Assembly: GCA_009823395.1 (NCBI GenBank) | Contig: CM020501.1 | Location: 24,493,361 to 24,557,360, forward strand | Direction: 5' to 3' | Length of the DNA: 64,000 bases | Source: Thamnaconus septentrionalis | Lineage: Eukaryota > Chordata > Actinopteri > Tetraodontiformes > Monacanthidae | Part shown: positions 36,541-47,776 of the stretch, piece after piece | Numbering within the stretch: the first letter of the stretch is position 1 | How the letters are laid out: every line of letters starts with the position of its first letter | Notes under the pieces: model-generated | The model's input: only the letters and a program-made list of their open reading frames with translations | What the model was told of the DNA's origin: nothing | The model's database searches: none | Program-made: the position numbers and the translations under genes

Positions 36541-38379
36541 GCGGAAGGGAAAAAAAGCTCACTCTCTCTCAGTCTTTCACCAATGCGCTCCCGCCTCCTC
36601 CCCTCCGCCCTCCTTCCTTCAGCTCGCACAGCGCCTGCGCGAGCTGATGCATGCCACGGAAGCAGTGACGTCAGTTGTTTACTGTCTCGCGAGCCGCAGC
36701 TCGCTGGAGTGCAGCAGCAGCGCATCCAGCACGGTTTATGTAACCCCTCCCACCCGACCCCCCCTTGCCACCTCCTCTTTTTTTTTTCCTTTTTTTTTTG
36801 TTTGCTGCAGAGGTTAAAGTGGGGCGGGGTCAAGAGGGAGGGGACCCTTTGCAGCATGGCCAAAATCCCGCGTGATCGCAGGTGCACGCGTGCAACTGTA
36901 AAACATGCACGAGGCTGAAACGCACTAGGTCGAGGTTGTTGTTGTTGTTGCTGGAGCGCTAACCTCCATCACTCCCTCCCCGCACGTATCCCACAATCCT
37001 CCACTGCAGCAGCAGCAGACAGGTAAACAACTCTAGCTGGCATGTGACTCACAGCGCGACGGGTACAGGCCTCTCTGCGCGGACCCCGGTCGCCCCCTGT
37101 TGGCAAGGGGAAGCAGCAGACAACACCATATTTGGGTTGAACGTCATCGGTTCCCATTCAGATAAATCTTAAGTACATGTACATGTTTTACTCCTCTCTG
37201 TGCGTGTTTGTGCGTGTGGGTGGGAGGGTAGCTTTGGTGCGAGTAAAAGAATCATGGGGTTTATTATACTAAAGTATATTATCGAAATGGAACCTCTACT
37301 TCTTATCTAAATTATGAGGAGACACATTTTAGTGTCAAAGCAGTCGGACACTTGCAAAGTTTCATGACTTTTTCCACGATGTGAATTTATCTCGGTTGAC
37401 AGTGAACCACGTGTTATTGAAATCAGCGAAGCGATTGGCTGAAAGTGCAACAAAACAAGCTTCAAGTTCAAGGACAAGAGGCCGCCGGCGTCATCACAAC
37501 ATCGAGGGAACAAACACATCAGCGCAAACAATCCATTACACATCGACAACATTGTGTTTATTGTGCAGCACAAAAACACAATGTCATCAGGGCTATGTAC
37601 TAACCATAATATATAGATAGGCCTACATGGATGTAGTTTGGGGCTTTGGGGAGGGTAAAACCAGTAGAAAACGTGTTCTCTCTCTTCTGCACAATCATCA
37701 TGACAGAATATTACTGAGGACGATGATCGTGCATAAATGACTGCGCTGGGAGGGGGTGTCCTTCCCCTGGGACCTCTGCTCCAAATGTTTCTTGTATAAT
37801 CGTTGCGGTGGAACAGAACGCCTTCATGTGGTTCACAAATTTGTATTACGATCTTATACTGGCAGCTTTCTCCCAACTAACTGGATCCAGGCCCAGTGTT
37901 GTAAACAACCTCCGGGCGACTCAGGCTCTGGCGATGACTGCAGCGTCTCACTGCCACCCTCTGCTGGTGAAATGATTTAAAAAAAAAAAAAAAAAGATGA
38001 TGATAATAATGATAGTAGTAATAAGCCTTCTACAGTAATTTTGGGTAACGAAATGTGTTTGGTTTTTTTTTTTTTTTTGCCCATTTATTTGAATTATGTA
38101 TTTATTTGTTTGCTTAGCTAGTAGCTCTAAAGGTGTGTTTTTTTGGTTTTTTTGGTTGTGTTTTTTAAATCTCTCTGTTCATACGATGCTTTTTGGACCA
38201 AACGTACAACACATTTCAGCCTGCGACGTCAAGGTTTAACGAAAGGACAACGGCACAGTGACACAGTGGCTAAATTAACGCACTGTTTCAATCCGGGGGA
38301 AAAATCTCGTTATTTTACATGGCTACGTGAAACAGGAACAAAACTTGTGTTCATGTTTCCAGGTGGACGTTTTTCGGTG
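36541..38379. other. Intergenic; GC-rich patch 36.55-37.1 kb
   Basis: No supported coding exon. The GC-rich patch has a consensus CRE (TGACGTCA, 36667-36674) and CTCGCGAG near 36687, both promoter-associated. The rest, to 38.38 kb, is ordinary AT-leaning sequence with homopolymer runs. Confidence 0.45.
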
Positions 38380-38466
38380 GCGGTCCGCTATGAGAGTAAC
38401 AGGAAGTGTTTGAAGGTGCAGCAATAAAACCTCACCGACAGGAACCTAACCGAACAGAGAAGCTCA
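38380..38466 (+). promoter_or_regulatory. Possible non-coding first exon and promoter of lig4
   Basis: GAGAGTAACAGGAAGTG contains an ETS-like GGAAGT site. AGAAGCTCAG|GTAACA at 38466/38467 is a good donor, which could join the acceptor TGTCCAG just before the lig4 ATG at about 39247. Human LIG4 also has non-coding 5' exons. Transcript start is inferred, not seen. Confidence 0.35.
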
Positions 38467-39255
38467 GGTAACAAATATACAAACTGACCTATTTCAGTAA
38501 AGTAAATAATCAGTAAATAATTATTTAGAACGTTCCGCTTTGGTCGTGTGTTCTTAAAATGATAGCCCAACGTCATTGAGAGGCTTAATTTGTCTGTTTG
38601 CATAGTTTCTGAGAATATTTGCAAATTAAACTGTGTTTGAAAAATAAAACGGATGTCTACGTTATGTTTTTGGTGATTATCGACCGTAAACAGATCTGAA
38701 ACAGAAGTTTCTACAATTGAGGCGTCATTTCGCGATACTTTTATTTTGAAAACGGAGTCGGTACTTTTAAATAAAAACATAACAATAAACAAAACAAAGC
38801 CATTACGAGTCATCATCACAGTTAATTCAAATGTCTCATGATGACCTAATTGTTCTTTGGTGTTCTGACACCCACGGTAAAGGCACTGAAGCGCTTTGTG
38901 ATCAATACAGCGATTTTTCCAGACATGCCAAAACATGTAGGGCCTGGAGACGAACAACAACAGGAAGTAGAATATAAATACGAGGGCAAATCATTAACTC
39001 TTGTCAGAAGAGCTGGCCCTTGATTTTCATTTCGACTTTACAAAACATGAAATGAATGTGTTTACATAACCTTTACATGTCAACATTTATTTTTGGCATG
39101 AAATATGGACAAAACGTATTTTAGAAAACCATTAATTATGGCTTAATTTCCTTGAGTCTGAGACCCAATAAACGATTTGATTAAACTTTGCCAAGTATCA
39201 AGTTTTTTCTCATGTTATATATCAATTATTTCTATCTGAATGTCCAGATTTAATA
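38467..39255. other. Upstream of lig4 coding exon, probable 5' UTR intron
   Basis: AT-rich, without a convincing coding frame. It ends in CTGAATGTCCAG followed by ATTTAATA and the lig4 start codon. Confidence 0.4.
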
Positions 39256-42200
39256 ATGGAGGGGACTTCCAAAGGTGGCACCGCAGCCGAGCCAGCTGTT
39301 GCTGCGCAGGTGCCTTTCCGTGACCTGTGCGGCATCTTGGAGAAAATCCAGAAGACTAAACAGCGCCCGGACAAGTCCAAGATCCTCGGGGAATTCATTG
39401 GGTCATGGAGGAAGTTTCATTCCGCCCTCCATCAGGACAAACGCAAAACAACAGACTCTTTTTATCCGGCCATGCGCCTCATAGTCCCTCCATTTGAACG
39501 AGAGCGCATGGCATATGGCATCAAGGAGAGCATGCTGGCCAAGCTCTACATCGATGTGCTCGGCCTCCCCAAGAACGGCCCAGAAGCCAATAAACTCTTA
39601 AACTACCGCGCGCCAACCACGTCCCAAGGAGAAGCGGGAGACTTTGCGGGCATGGCCTACTTTGTTCTTAAGAAACGTTGTACAAGTGAGGGAACCCTTA
39701 GCATCAAAGAGGTCAATGACTTCCTGGACTCTGTGGCCATTAACAACGCTGGCAAGCAGAAGGACCTCGTGAAAAAGAGTCTGCTGCACCTCATCACCCA
39801 CAGCTCGGCTCTTGAGCAAAAATGGCTCATCAGGATGATCCTGAAGGACATGAAGCTGGGGATCAGCAAAGAGATCGTCCTCCAAGTCTTCCACCCAGAC
39901 GCCACCGACCTCTACAACGTCAACACAGACTTGAACAAGGTGTGCCAGCAGCTCCACGATCCATCCGTGTCTCTGAGTGAAATCTCCATCGAACTCTTCT
40001 CCGCCTTCAAACCCATGTTGGCAGCTGTTGCAAACATTCGCACCGTGGAGAAACAGATGGGGAACAGCCCCTTCTTCATCCAAACCAAGCTGGACGGCGA
40101 GCGCATACAACTGCACAAGGACGGCGACGTGTACAAATACTTCAGCCGAAACGCATTTGAGTATACGCAGCAGTTTGGGGCGTCCCCCCTAGAGGGCTCT
40201 CTCACGCCTTACATCCACAACGTCTTCAAGAGTCACGTCGTGAGCTGCATCTTGGACGGCGAGATGATGGCGTACAACCCAGCCACCGAGGCCTTCATGC
40301 AGAAGGGGAGCAAATTCGACATCAAGCGGCTGATGGACGACTCTGAGCTGCAGACATGCTTCTGCGTCTTTGACGTGCTGCTCGTCAACGGCCAGAAGCT
40401 CGGCAAGGAGCCACTGAAGAAACGCCACGAGACCCTTCCGACGGTTTTTACCCCCGTGAAGGGGAGGATACACTTTGTTCCAAAGACTGATGGCCGGACC
40501 ATGCAAGAGGTGGTGAACGCCCTTAACGACGCCATAGACAACAGAGAGGAGGGGATCATGGTGAAGGACCCTTTGTCCATCTACAAGCCGGACAAGCGTG
40601 GCGAGGGGTGGCTGAAAATAAAGCCCGAATACGTGGACGGCCTGATGGACGAGCTCGACCTACTCATCGTCGGTGGCTACTGGGGCAAAGGGCGACGCGG
40701 CGGGATGATGTCCCATTTTCTGTGCGCTGTGGCCGAGGCTCCAAAGCCAGGCGAGACACCGTCTGTGTTCCACACCCTCTGCCGCATCGGTTCGGGCTAC
40801 AGCATGAAGGAGCTGTACGAGCTGGGCCTGAAGCTGGCCAAGCACTGGAAGGTCTACCGCAAAAACGACCCACCTGCCTCCATCTTGTGCGGGGTGGAGA
40901 AACCCGAGGTGTACATCGAGCCCTGCGACTCAGTCATCATCCAGGTCAAAGCGGCAGAGATAGTCAGCAGCGACATGTACAAGACCGGCTGCACGCTGCG
41001 CTTCCCCAGGATCGAGAGGATCCGTGACGACAAGGAGTGGCACCAGTGCATGACGCTGGCCGAGCTGGATCACTTCCGCGGCAAGGCCTCGGGGAAGCTC
41101 TTCTCACGGCACCTCCGCATTGACGACGACGGCGGCGACGAACCGCAGAAGAAGAAGAAGCGCAAAGTGGCGGCCAAGCCCAAGAAGGTGATCGGGCTCG
41201 TCGACCACTTCAAGCAGCAGGACCTGTCTGGCGTGAGCAAGGAAACGGACGTGTTCGAGGACGTGGAGTTCTGCATCCTGAACGGCACGGAGGATCACTC
41301 CAAGGCGGAGCTGGAAAAGGGCGTGGCCAGGTAACGGGACTCCCTTTATGTTGTAGTTGAAGCTGTGACTGAACCAAACAAATGTACAGTATGGCTAGGA
41401 GACCCAATAAACTTTTTCAGTCAGCGTGGCTCGAAGTATGTGCCATTTTTTAGGAAATAAGAATTACCGAAGGCTGTTCTACACCTTAAAATGAATTAAC
41501 ATTCATCTGCCAAAAGTAAAGTCAAATCTAACACAGACGACTTTTTTCAAACCCTAATGTGCTAAAAGACAGTGAAATAATGACTGTAATAATGACAGTG
41601 TGTATAACTCTGCCACCTAGTGGCCAGATTTTAGATTGCAGCGCTCATTCACTTGCCCTCCCTCTCCTGAGCTTGCCAGTGAGCTACAATGGTTTGCGCA
41701 CACAAACCTGGATACCTCGCCCACCTTCTTTATTGTTCGTTTATTTGAGGACGTGAGCGTTTTCCCTAAATACTAAATGCTAAATGCACTGTCTGGCAAC
41801 CTGGATTGTCCACACCAGGCTTCCTAATATTTACAGGCAGTTTATTATATAATTATAAATCAGGCCAAATTTTACACACTGGACCTTTAAGTGGTGTTTT
41901 GTTTTTTTAACTGTTTCACAAGTATGGACGCATGAACACATGCCTGGGGTGTTGTCACTAATTTGGGAGAGGTGTTGCGCCCCTTAATGACATCACAAAG
42001 GGCCAGAGGCCACATCACTTGTCCTGTTCCCCCTGAGCGACTGACGCATCACCTCCTCCTCCACAGGTGCGGAGGCATCGTGGTTCAGAACCCGGGCCGC
42101 GACACCTACTGCGTGGTGGCCGGCGTGGAGAACATGCGCGTGAAGAACCTGATCTCCTCCGACCAGCACGATGTGGTACGGGCTGCCTGGCTGGCGGAGT

Positions 42201-42733
42201 GCCTAGCCGCCAGGGAGGTGATCCCGTGGCAGCCGCGTCACATGATCCACATGACGCCGTCCACCAGGGAGCACTTTGGCAAACAGTACGACGGCTACGG
42301 CGACAGCTACTTCGCCGACACCGACGAACGGCAACTGCGCGAGGTGTTTGAGCGCATTGGTGGCAGCGACGGCAGCAGCGTGGACGTGCAGCAGGTGGAG
42401 CAGCGCTACGGCTGGGAGGACCTCCCCACCAGCTTGTTCAGGCCCTTCAGGGTTTACATGGACCACTACGCCGACCTAGGGGAAGCTAAAGACCCCATCC
42501 CCGCCAGCTGCCTGGACATCCGGGCGCTGGAGTTCCGCTTCCACGGCGGCGAGGTGGCGGCCAGGTTGGAGGAGGGAGTCTCCCACGTGGTCGTGGCGGA
42601 GGAGACGAGACTTGTGGAGCTGAGGAGCCTGAGGCGCCGCTTCAGACAGAAGTTTAAGATTGTGAGAGATACGTGGGTGACCGATTCAATCAAAGCGGGG
42701 TATCTGATTGACGACACAGACTACGTGGTGTGA
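39256..42733 (+). CDS. lig4: DNA ligase IV (ATP-dependent)
   Basis: LIG4 seals DNA double-strand breaks in non-homologous end joining and V(D)J recombination, in complex with XRCC4 and XLF in the nucleus. Coding exons are 39256-41330 and 42067-42733; joined they give 913 residues, against 911 in human. The start gives MEGTSKGG in an acceptable Kozak context (AATAATGG). The N-terminal DNA-binding domain covers about residues 20-240. The nucleotidyl-transferase domain follows, with the AMP-accepting lysine 278 in TKLDGER, then [15 protein letters not shown] and GWLKIKPEY; the OB-fold runs to about 610. A basic KKKKRK stretch (about 632-637) looks like a nuclear localisation signal. BRCT1 ([15 protein letters not shown]), the XRCC4-binding linker and BRCT2 (ending [18 protein letters not shown]) make up the C-terminus. 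The intron splits the coding sequence at the start of BRCT1; human LIG4 has its coding sequence in one exon. All key residues are intact. Confidence 0.97.
41406..41411 (+). terminator. Possible intronic poly(A) signal of lig4
   Basis: AATAAA lies 76 bases after exon 1, followed by CTTTTTCAG and a GT-rich GTATGTGCC stretch. Use of it would end the mRNA before the BRCT domains. Confidence 0.35.
41591..41890. mobile_element. MITE copy in the lig4 intron
   Basis: ACAGTGTGTATAACTCTGCC at the left and TTTACACACTGGACCTTTAA at the right are inverted. CTGCCACCTAGTGGCCAGAT and GATACCTCGCCCACCTTCTT match the copy at 36.0 kb. TTAA is clear only at the right side. Confidence 0.75.
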
Positions 42734-43300
42734 ACAGAGATCATGGGATAGAATTCAAAGCCCCCCAAGCTGCTTTTATGATTAATTCCCTCAAAAATTA
42801 GCAGTAAACTATTTTAATATAAGCCAAATTTATAGATGTGTATTTTAAAGAAAAGGGTGAAATAATGGTTGCGATTTTATAATGCACTGCACTTTGCAGA
42901 CATGTTGCATCTTGTGGCCTTCGTGCAAACTTTATGCATTCTGCTCCGTGTTCTTACAGAGTGATTAAAGCTGGGTATTGTTTTATTATTATTTTTTTAA
43001 ATTGGTATCCGGCGAGGGCCATGATTGGTTTGCGCTCCATCAGTGAACGCTATAACCGCATTAGAAGATATTTCAAGGTGGAAAATATCCTCTTTGCCCA
43101 TAGCTTTGATTAATGCTCTTAATAAAAATATTTGTTTTATTAAAATACTCGTAGAAAAAAAATATTCAAGGACTGTGTGCCTTAGTATTTCTTTTGTCTG
43201 TGCTTAGCACTTGAGTCATATTTTAGCCTTGCTTTTGAAGTGAGATCAAACATTGTACGGTAATAAATATTAAGAATTCATTTATGTTTGGGTTTTTTTC
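42734..43300 (+). other. lig4: lig4 3' UTR, approximate
   Basis: Candidate poly(A) signals are ATTAAA at 42964-42969 and AATAAA at 43121-43126 and about 43262. Which is used is not known. Confidence 0.5.
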
Positions 43301-45380
43301 TTGCTCTCTAAATTAGCAATGGGCTTAAATTGAGCATCTGTGCTGAGGGACGGACCGGCTTTACTGTCAGCGGAGGGGAGAGCGACACCACAGGGGGGAC
43401 ATTTAAAAGCGGTTCAGCTCAAGGCCCTAAAACACTGTGTTTTCCCCCTCCTCAAAAATGTCAGTGATGCACCCTGGGACATGGTGATATGCTGTAACCT
43501 TCACCGCGCTTGCCTCTGGGGTGCAGCGAACTGCCAGTGGCGTTCGGGGCCATTGTTGTGTACATACGCCTGAATACAGTGTCAAATTACACGACAAGGA
43601 AGCCGTTTCTAATCATATTGTGTGAATAATAGGCCCCGTCGACATGCCGCGGCGTGGGTTAAATATTTTTCATTAGACCATGCCGATTAAAGGAACTAAT
43701 TAAACTGCCAACTTGTCAGTGAGGGTAGTAGTGTTGTTGCGAACGGAAAGAAAATGCTTTGTTCCATGCGGCATTTTGCATCATTTGGATCAGAAAAGAC
43801 CTCAGTATGAATTCAGTAACCCATCGCCCACTTTAGACTATTTCCAGGCGATGCGGGGTGAGTGTTTGATTGACAGCCCTTAATTTGAAGCGCCCAACTA
43901 GCGTCCCCCCCATTGGGTCTTAATGTGTGTCATGCATTGTGGCATTGCAGCAGAGCAGCATGAGTTGATGAAAGATGAAAACAGGTGTGCCAAGTTAGCG
44001 ATTTAGTTGTGGACTAAATTCAGTGACACAGAGTTGCATTTATTAGCAAAATTATCTGCATATGGTGAGGGCGGTATAACTTTTCTAACCGTGCAAGAAA
44101 ACATTAGCCCCCAGCTTCCAGCAACTGACTGATCCATCACAATGAACATCGGCTCTGTTTAATTGTTGTCAGACTCCCGGTGGTAATCGAGTGCTCATCG
44201 ATTGAAACATCTCGTGATGCTGCGTGATGCTGTGCAACAGCAGGCTGCTCTCAAGTGATGGATTGCCAGTCGGCAGCAAAGTGCTGGTTTGAGGTTCGCA
44301 GGATTGAGTCAGACGCGACAGAAAGCAATAATTAGGTGAGAACCTGGTGGATGTGCTTCGAGATATTTTGAATGGGCTAAAACGAATAAATAACACAGGT
44401 GAGTACCAACCTGTTCAAGCAGCCTAGAGTGTCAAGCTAACAAATTGTAATACACAGTGTTAAAGTGGGAGAATTTTCTTCAGAATAAAACACAAAGCAG
44501 AAACGCTCCTTTTACATCCAGCACATGTTTTCCCTTTGTGCACTGTCTGCACAGGTGCATTATATTATTTTATTTTATTTTATTTTTGCTTCCAGTCCGT
44601 ACATTTTTTTAATCACTTTGTCAATGTGCCTGAAATTGAGAGATTTTCTAGTTTGACAACGTGCGCTAAAAATATGAAGTTACGAGTTTGGATAACATTC
44701 CAGCTGACTCCTGCGCACTTGACGCTCCTCTGGCTCCAAGGATGCGGTAACTGCGGTGCGCGCATAACGTCAGAGACTGGAGGTGGAGGAGGGAGTTGTT
44801 GTCAAATTTGCAAAATTAGACTGCACAACGGCCGGATGTGGGATAGTTGGTCTATCAAAATAGAATTCAGCACTCGATGACGTATGATCTGTTTCAGTTC
44901 ACACAAAATGAAAGCATGAAAATGTTTTCTTAATGCCCAAAATATTCAAATATACCAATAGTTAATAATACAGGAATGTGCTACTTAGTTATTTTAATAA
45001 TAACCAATTTGACTAATTCTGATGTCACCTTAATTAAACTCATCTTTATGATTGTGATTTTAGGTCATCCAGACATTTATTTTCTTCAAAATATAGTCTT
45101 TAAATCGATTCAACAATTTTATTGATTATGAGCAGGCTGTGGTGCTGGGTATATGCGGGTACACAGAGTATATTATTTTTCAGGCAGCATTGGGTACACC
45201 CAATTCTCAATCCCTGATGCACATCAGGACATTTATCCTTTGCTGAATGGGTTGCTTAAAAAGGGGGTCATGAATTAACAGTATAACCACTACACCAATG
45301 AAGGTTGTGTATGTGAAACCACCACACAGAAGAAGCTTAGATGTGGGAGACTGTAAATAAATAAAAAGACATCGACCATA
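43301..45380. other. Intergenic between lig4 and nalf1
   Basis: No coding exon is seen. The part from about 43600 to 44400 is repeat-free with balanced composition and could be regulatory. Confidence 0.5.
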
Positions 45381-45384
45381 TAGA

Positions 45385-45740
45385 CCAGGAGTGGGCTGTT
45401 GACTGGGGTTGGAGAGGGGCTGGAGCAGCAGCAGATGGATCGAGTGTTTTGGTGACCCACCTCATTGGAGACAAAAAATGTATCATAGGATATGTAGAAA
45501 ATATGTGCTTTATTATCAAGTCAAAATGAACCAAACCAAAGTTGCAACAAAATCATTGTCTTTGAAGTCCCACGGTATTTAGCTCTTTATTGAAATGACT
45601 CTTAAAACACTGAAAATGGATGAAATACAGCTATTTTCTGACTGACTGACTATCAATATAATTCCTTAAAGTTCGAATGGCCGGATTAAAAAGTTTAGCA
45701 GGCTGCGCATGGCCCCCGGGCCGTAGTTTGTCCACGCCTG
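45385..45740 (+). mobile_element. hAT-like repeat, nearly full copy
   Basis: It starts CCAGGAGTGGGC and ends GTAGTTTGTCCACGCCTG. Blocks in order: GGAGCAGCAGCAGATGG, GAGTGTTTTGGTGACCCACC, ATATGTAGAAAATATG, GTCCCACGGTATTTAGCTC, GACTGACTGACTATCAATAT and GGCCCCCGGGCCGTAG. It encodes no protein and is the reference copy for the window. Confidence 0.75.
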
Positions 45741-45949
45741 ATGAAGAGTACACCTAGTTCTCCAGGAACAACAATACCACTGATGGCTGTGTGTACGACA
45801 TCCCAAACAACCCCAACAAACAAGAAGTTTAGATGTGGGAGACTGTGAATAAACAAAAAGACATTGACCACATAAACTCTATTTTTAAAAATATCATGTT
45901 GTCTAATTATTTTTAAAGGTATAAATGATTTTGGGTGTGGGGAGGGGGA

Positions 45950-46710
45950 GAGCGGTTGATCTTTGACGCATACGACAGGCAGCCCGGGCGACGTTTACTT
46001 TGAAGGCCGCAGCCGGAAGCAACGCAGCGTTTTGCCTCCGTCATTGACGCGGCTTCCTGGCAAACACACCGTCTCCCGAGCGAACATGGCGGCGGCAACT
46101 TGACAACGGCAGCGAGATGAAGACGGCGAGGGCTTGAGAAAAAAGGGGGGGTGGGGGGGAAGGAAGGAAGGAAGGAAGGACGGAAGGGAGAAAAAAAGCA
46201 AACCCCCACAGAGGGGGGTCCGCTGACAGGTTTGTGCAGGCCGCATCCTGCCGACAGCAAGGCGTTTAAAACGCTTCGCCATGTTGGGAGACGCTGGCGC
46301 CCTTGTCCCTGCACGACCGAGGCCGGGGGAAACGTAAGAGGCGTCGGTGAGTGTTTCTGGGGATAAATAAATAAATATTATTGTGGGGGGGAGGAGGAAG
46401 GAGAAGAAGACGGAGTCCGGGGGCTACGCAGAGGGCAGACGGCGGCGGCTTCACCGCTCGGTCAGCCATGGAGATGGAGGATGCGGCCCGCGGTCGCCTA
46501 CGTGTGATTCGCCTGCCGGCCCGCATTCCCTTGGATGGGAATCGCCGCTGATCGCCGAGGCGAGCCGGGACCACCACCACCACCAAGCTCCAGCAGCGGC
46601 ACCACCACCCGACAGCACACCTCCAGGGGAGCGCAGCGCGGTGCGGAGCCCGCGTCAATGAGTGTTGCGGCAGAGGAGCCCCCGCGGTGGAGTCGGCCCG
46701 CTCCCGAAAT
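45950..46710 (+). promoter_or_regulatory. nalf1 promoter and 5' UTR (CpG-rich)
   Basis: CpG-dense sequence begins near 45965 and runs into exon 1, with GCGGCGGCAAC, GGAAGGAAGG runs and many GC boxes. No TATA box is visible near a start site. Upstream ATGs occur (for example 46468), so the 5' UTR may hold short upstream frames. Confidence 0.5.
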
Positions 46711-46866
46711 ATGACCAGGGGCGCCGGGACGTGTCGGCTGCAAGACGATGACGACGACGACGACGGCTACCAAATCTGGCTAGTAGAGCCCGCGCAGCAC
46801 CAGAACCACCACCACCTTCACCGTCACCACCACCACCACCACCAGAAGCCGTTGAGCGACTGGGAG

Positions 46867-46901
<35 letters not shown>

Positions 46902-47737
46902 GGCGCAGCGATGGCGACTGTCCTTGGCATCCCTCCTCTTCCTCGCCGTCCTCCTCTCTGAGCACCTGTGCTCCTGCGCCGAGGCCAAGCTGGCCGCCAC
47001 CCTGGTCCACCTGGCCTCCTCCGACCTGCTGCTCTCGCCCCACGGCGCCACCCTCGCCGGCCTGGGCCACCCGGACGCCGTCTTCGTGGGCAACTCCACC
47101 ACCCGGCACCTGTGGCGCCTGGCCGCCTGCCGCCGGGGGGACGCCACCTCCTCTTCCTCCTCCTCCACCTCCTCCTCCAGGAGTTGCTTTGCCGTCGTGG
47201 ATGACGAGCACCTGTGCGAGGGCCCCGACAGGACGCGCGGCGGGGCTGTGAACATGAGCGATTTGTACCTCCCCTTTTGTAACTCCTACTCCCTGCTGGA
47301 TTTGTTCTACGGCTCGGCCAGTCCGGACTACTTCAACTGCAGCCCGGAGGCGCTGGGCGACGCCGCCCGCTGCAGCGACTGCGTGCAGGCGTACCAGCGC
47401 TACGACCAGCACGCCCAGGAGAAGTATGAGGACTTTGAGCTGCTCACGCAGAAGTACGAGCCGGGCCCGTATTCGGTGAGGACGTGCATGGAGCAGTGCA
47501 AGGTAAGGATGCTGAGATGAGGTGGTGGTGGTGGGGGTGGTGGAGGGGTTTGTTTTGGAAGGGATGTGGGGGGTGATGCGGTGGCCATCTGTTGATTTGG
47601 GCCCAGATAGATGCCAGTATCGGTCCTCCTCCTCCTCCTCCTGTCGCCATGGAGACGGATGACAGATTCAAGGAGACTCCCGTCCAGTCCGGTCCATTGA
47701 TCTCCTCCTCATTGTGCCCCCCCCCCCACTCTCCCCC

Positions 47738-47776
<39 letters not shown>

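Larger units (their letters stand above)
41331..42066. other. lig4 coding intron
   Basis: 736 bases from GTAACG to CTCCACAG, phase 2 (AG|G codon). Translation into it stops at once, because the donor forms TAA. It contains an AATAAA at 41406-41411 and a MITE at about 41591-41890. Confidence 0.9.

Noticed and set aside
37307..37876. 189-residue minus-strand open frame
   Set aside because: No domain, no splice logic, unlike any protein I recognise.
38388..38960. 190-residue minus-strand open frame upstream of lig4 as a possible ABHD13 relic
   Set aside because: It has no hydrolase motif (no GxSxG) and does not resemble ABHD13; low-complexity AT-rich translation.
46824..47255. Long minus-strand open frames opposite nalf1 exon 1
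   Set aside because: Shadows of the GC-rich, codon-biased real exon on the plus strand.
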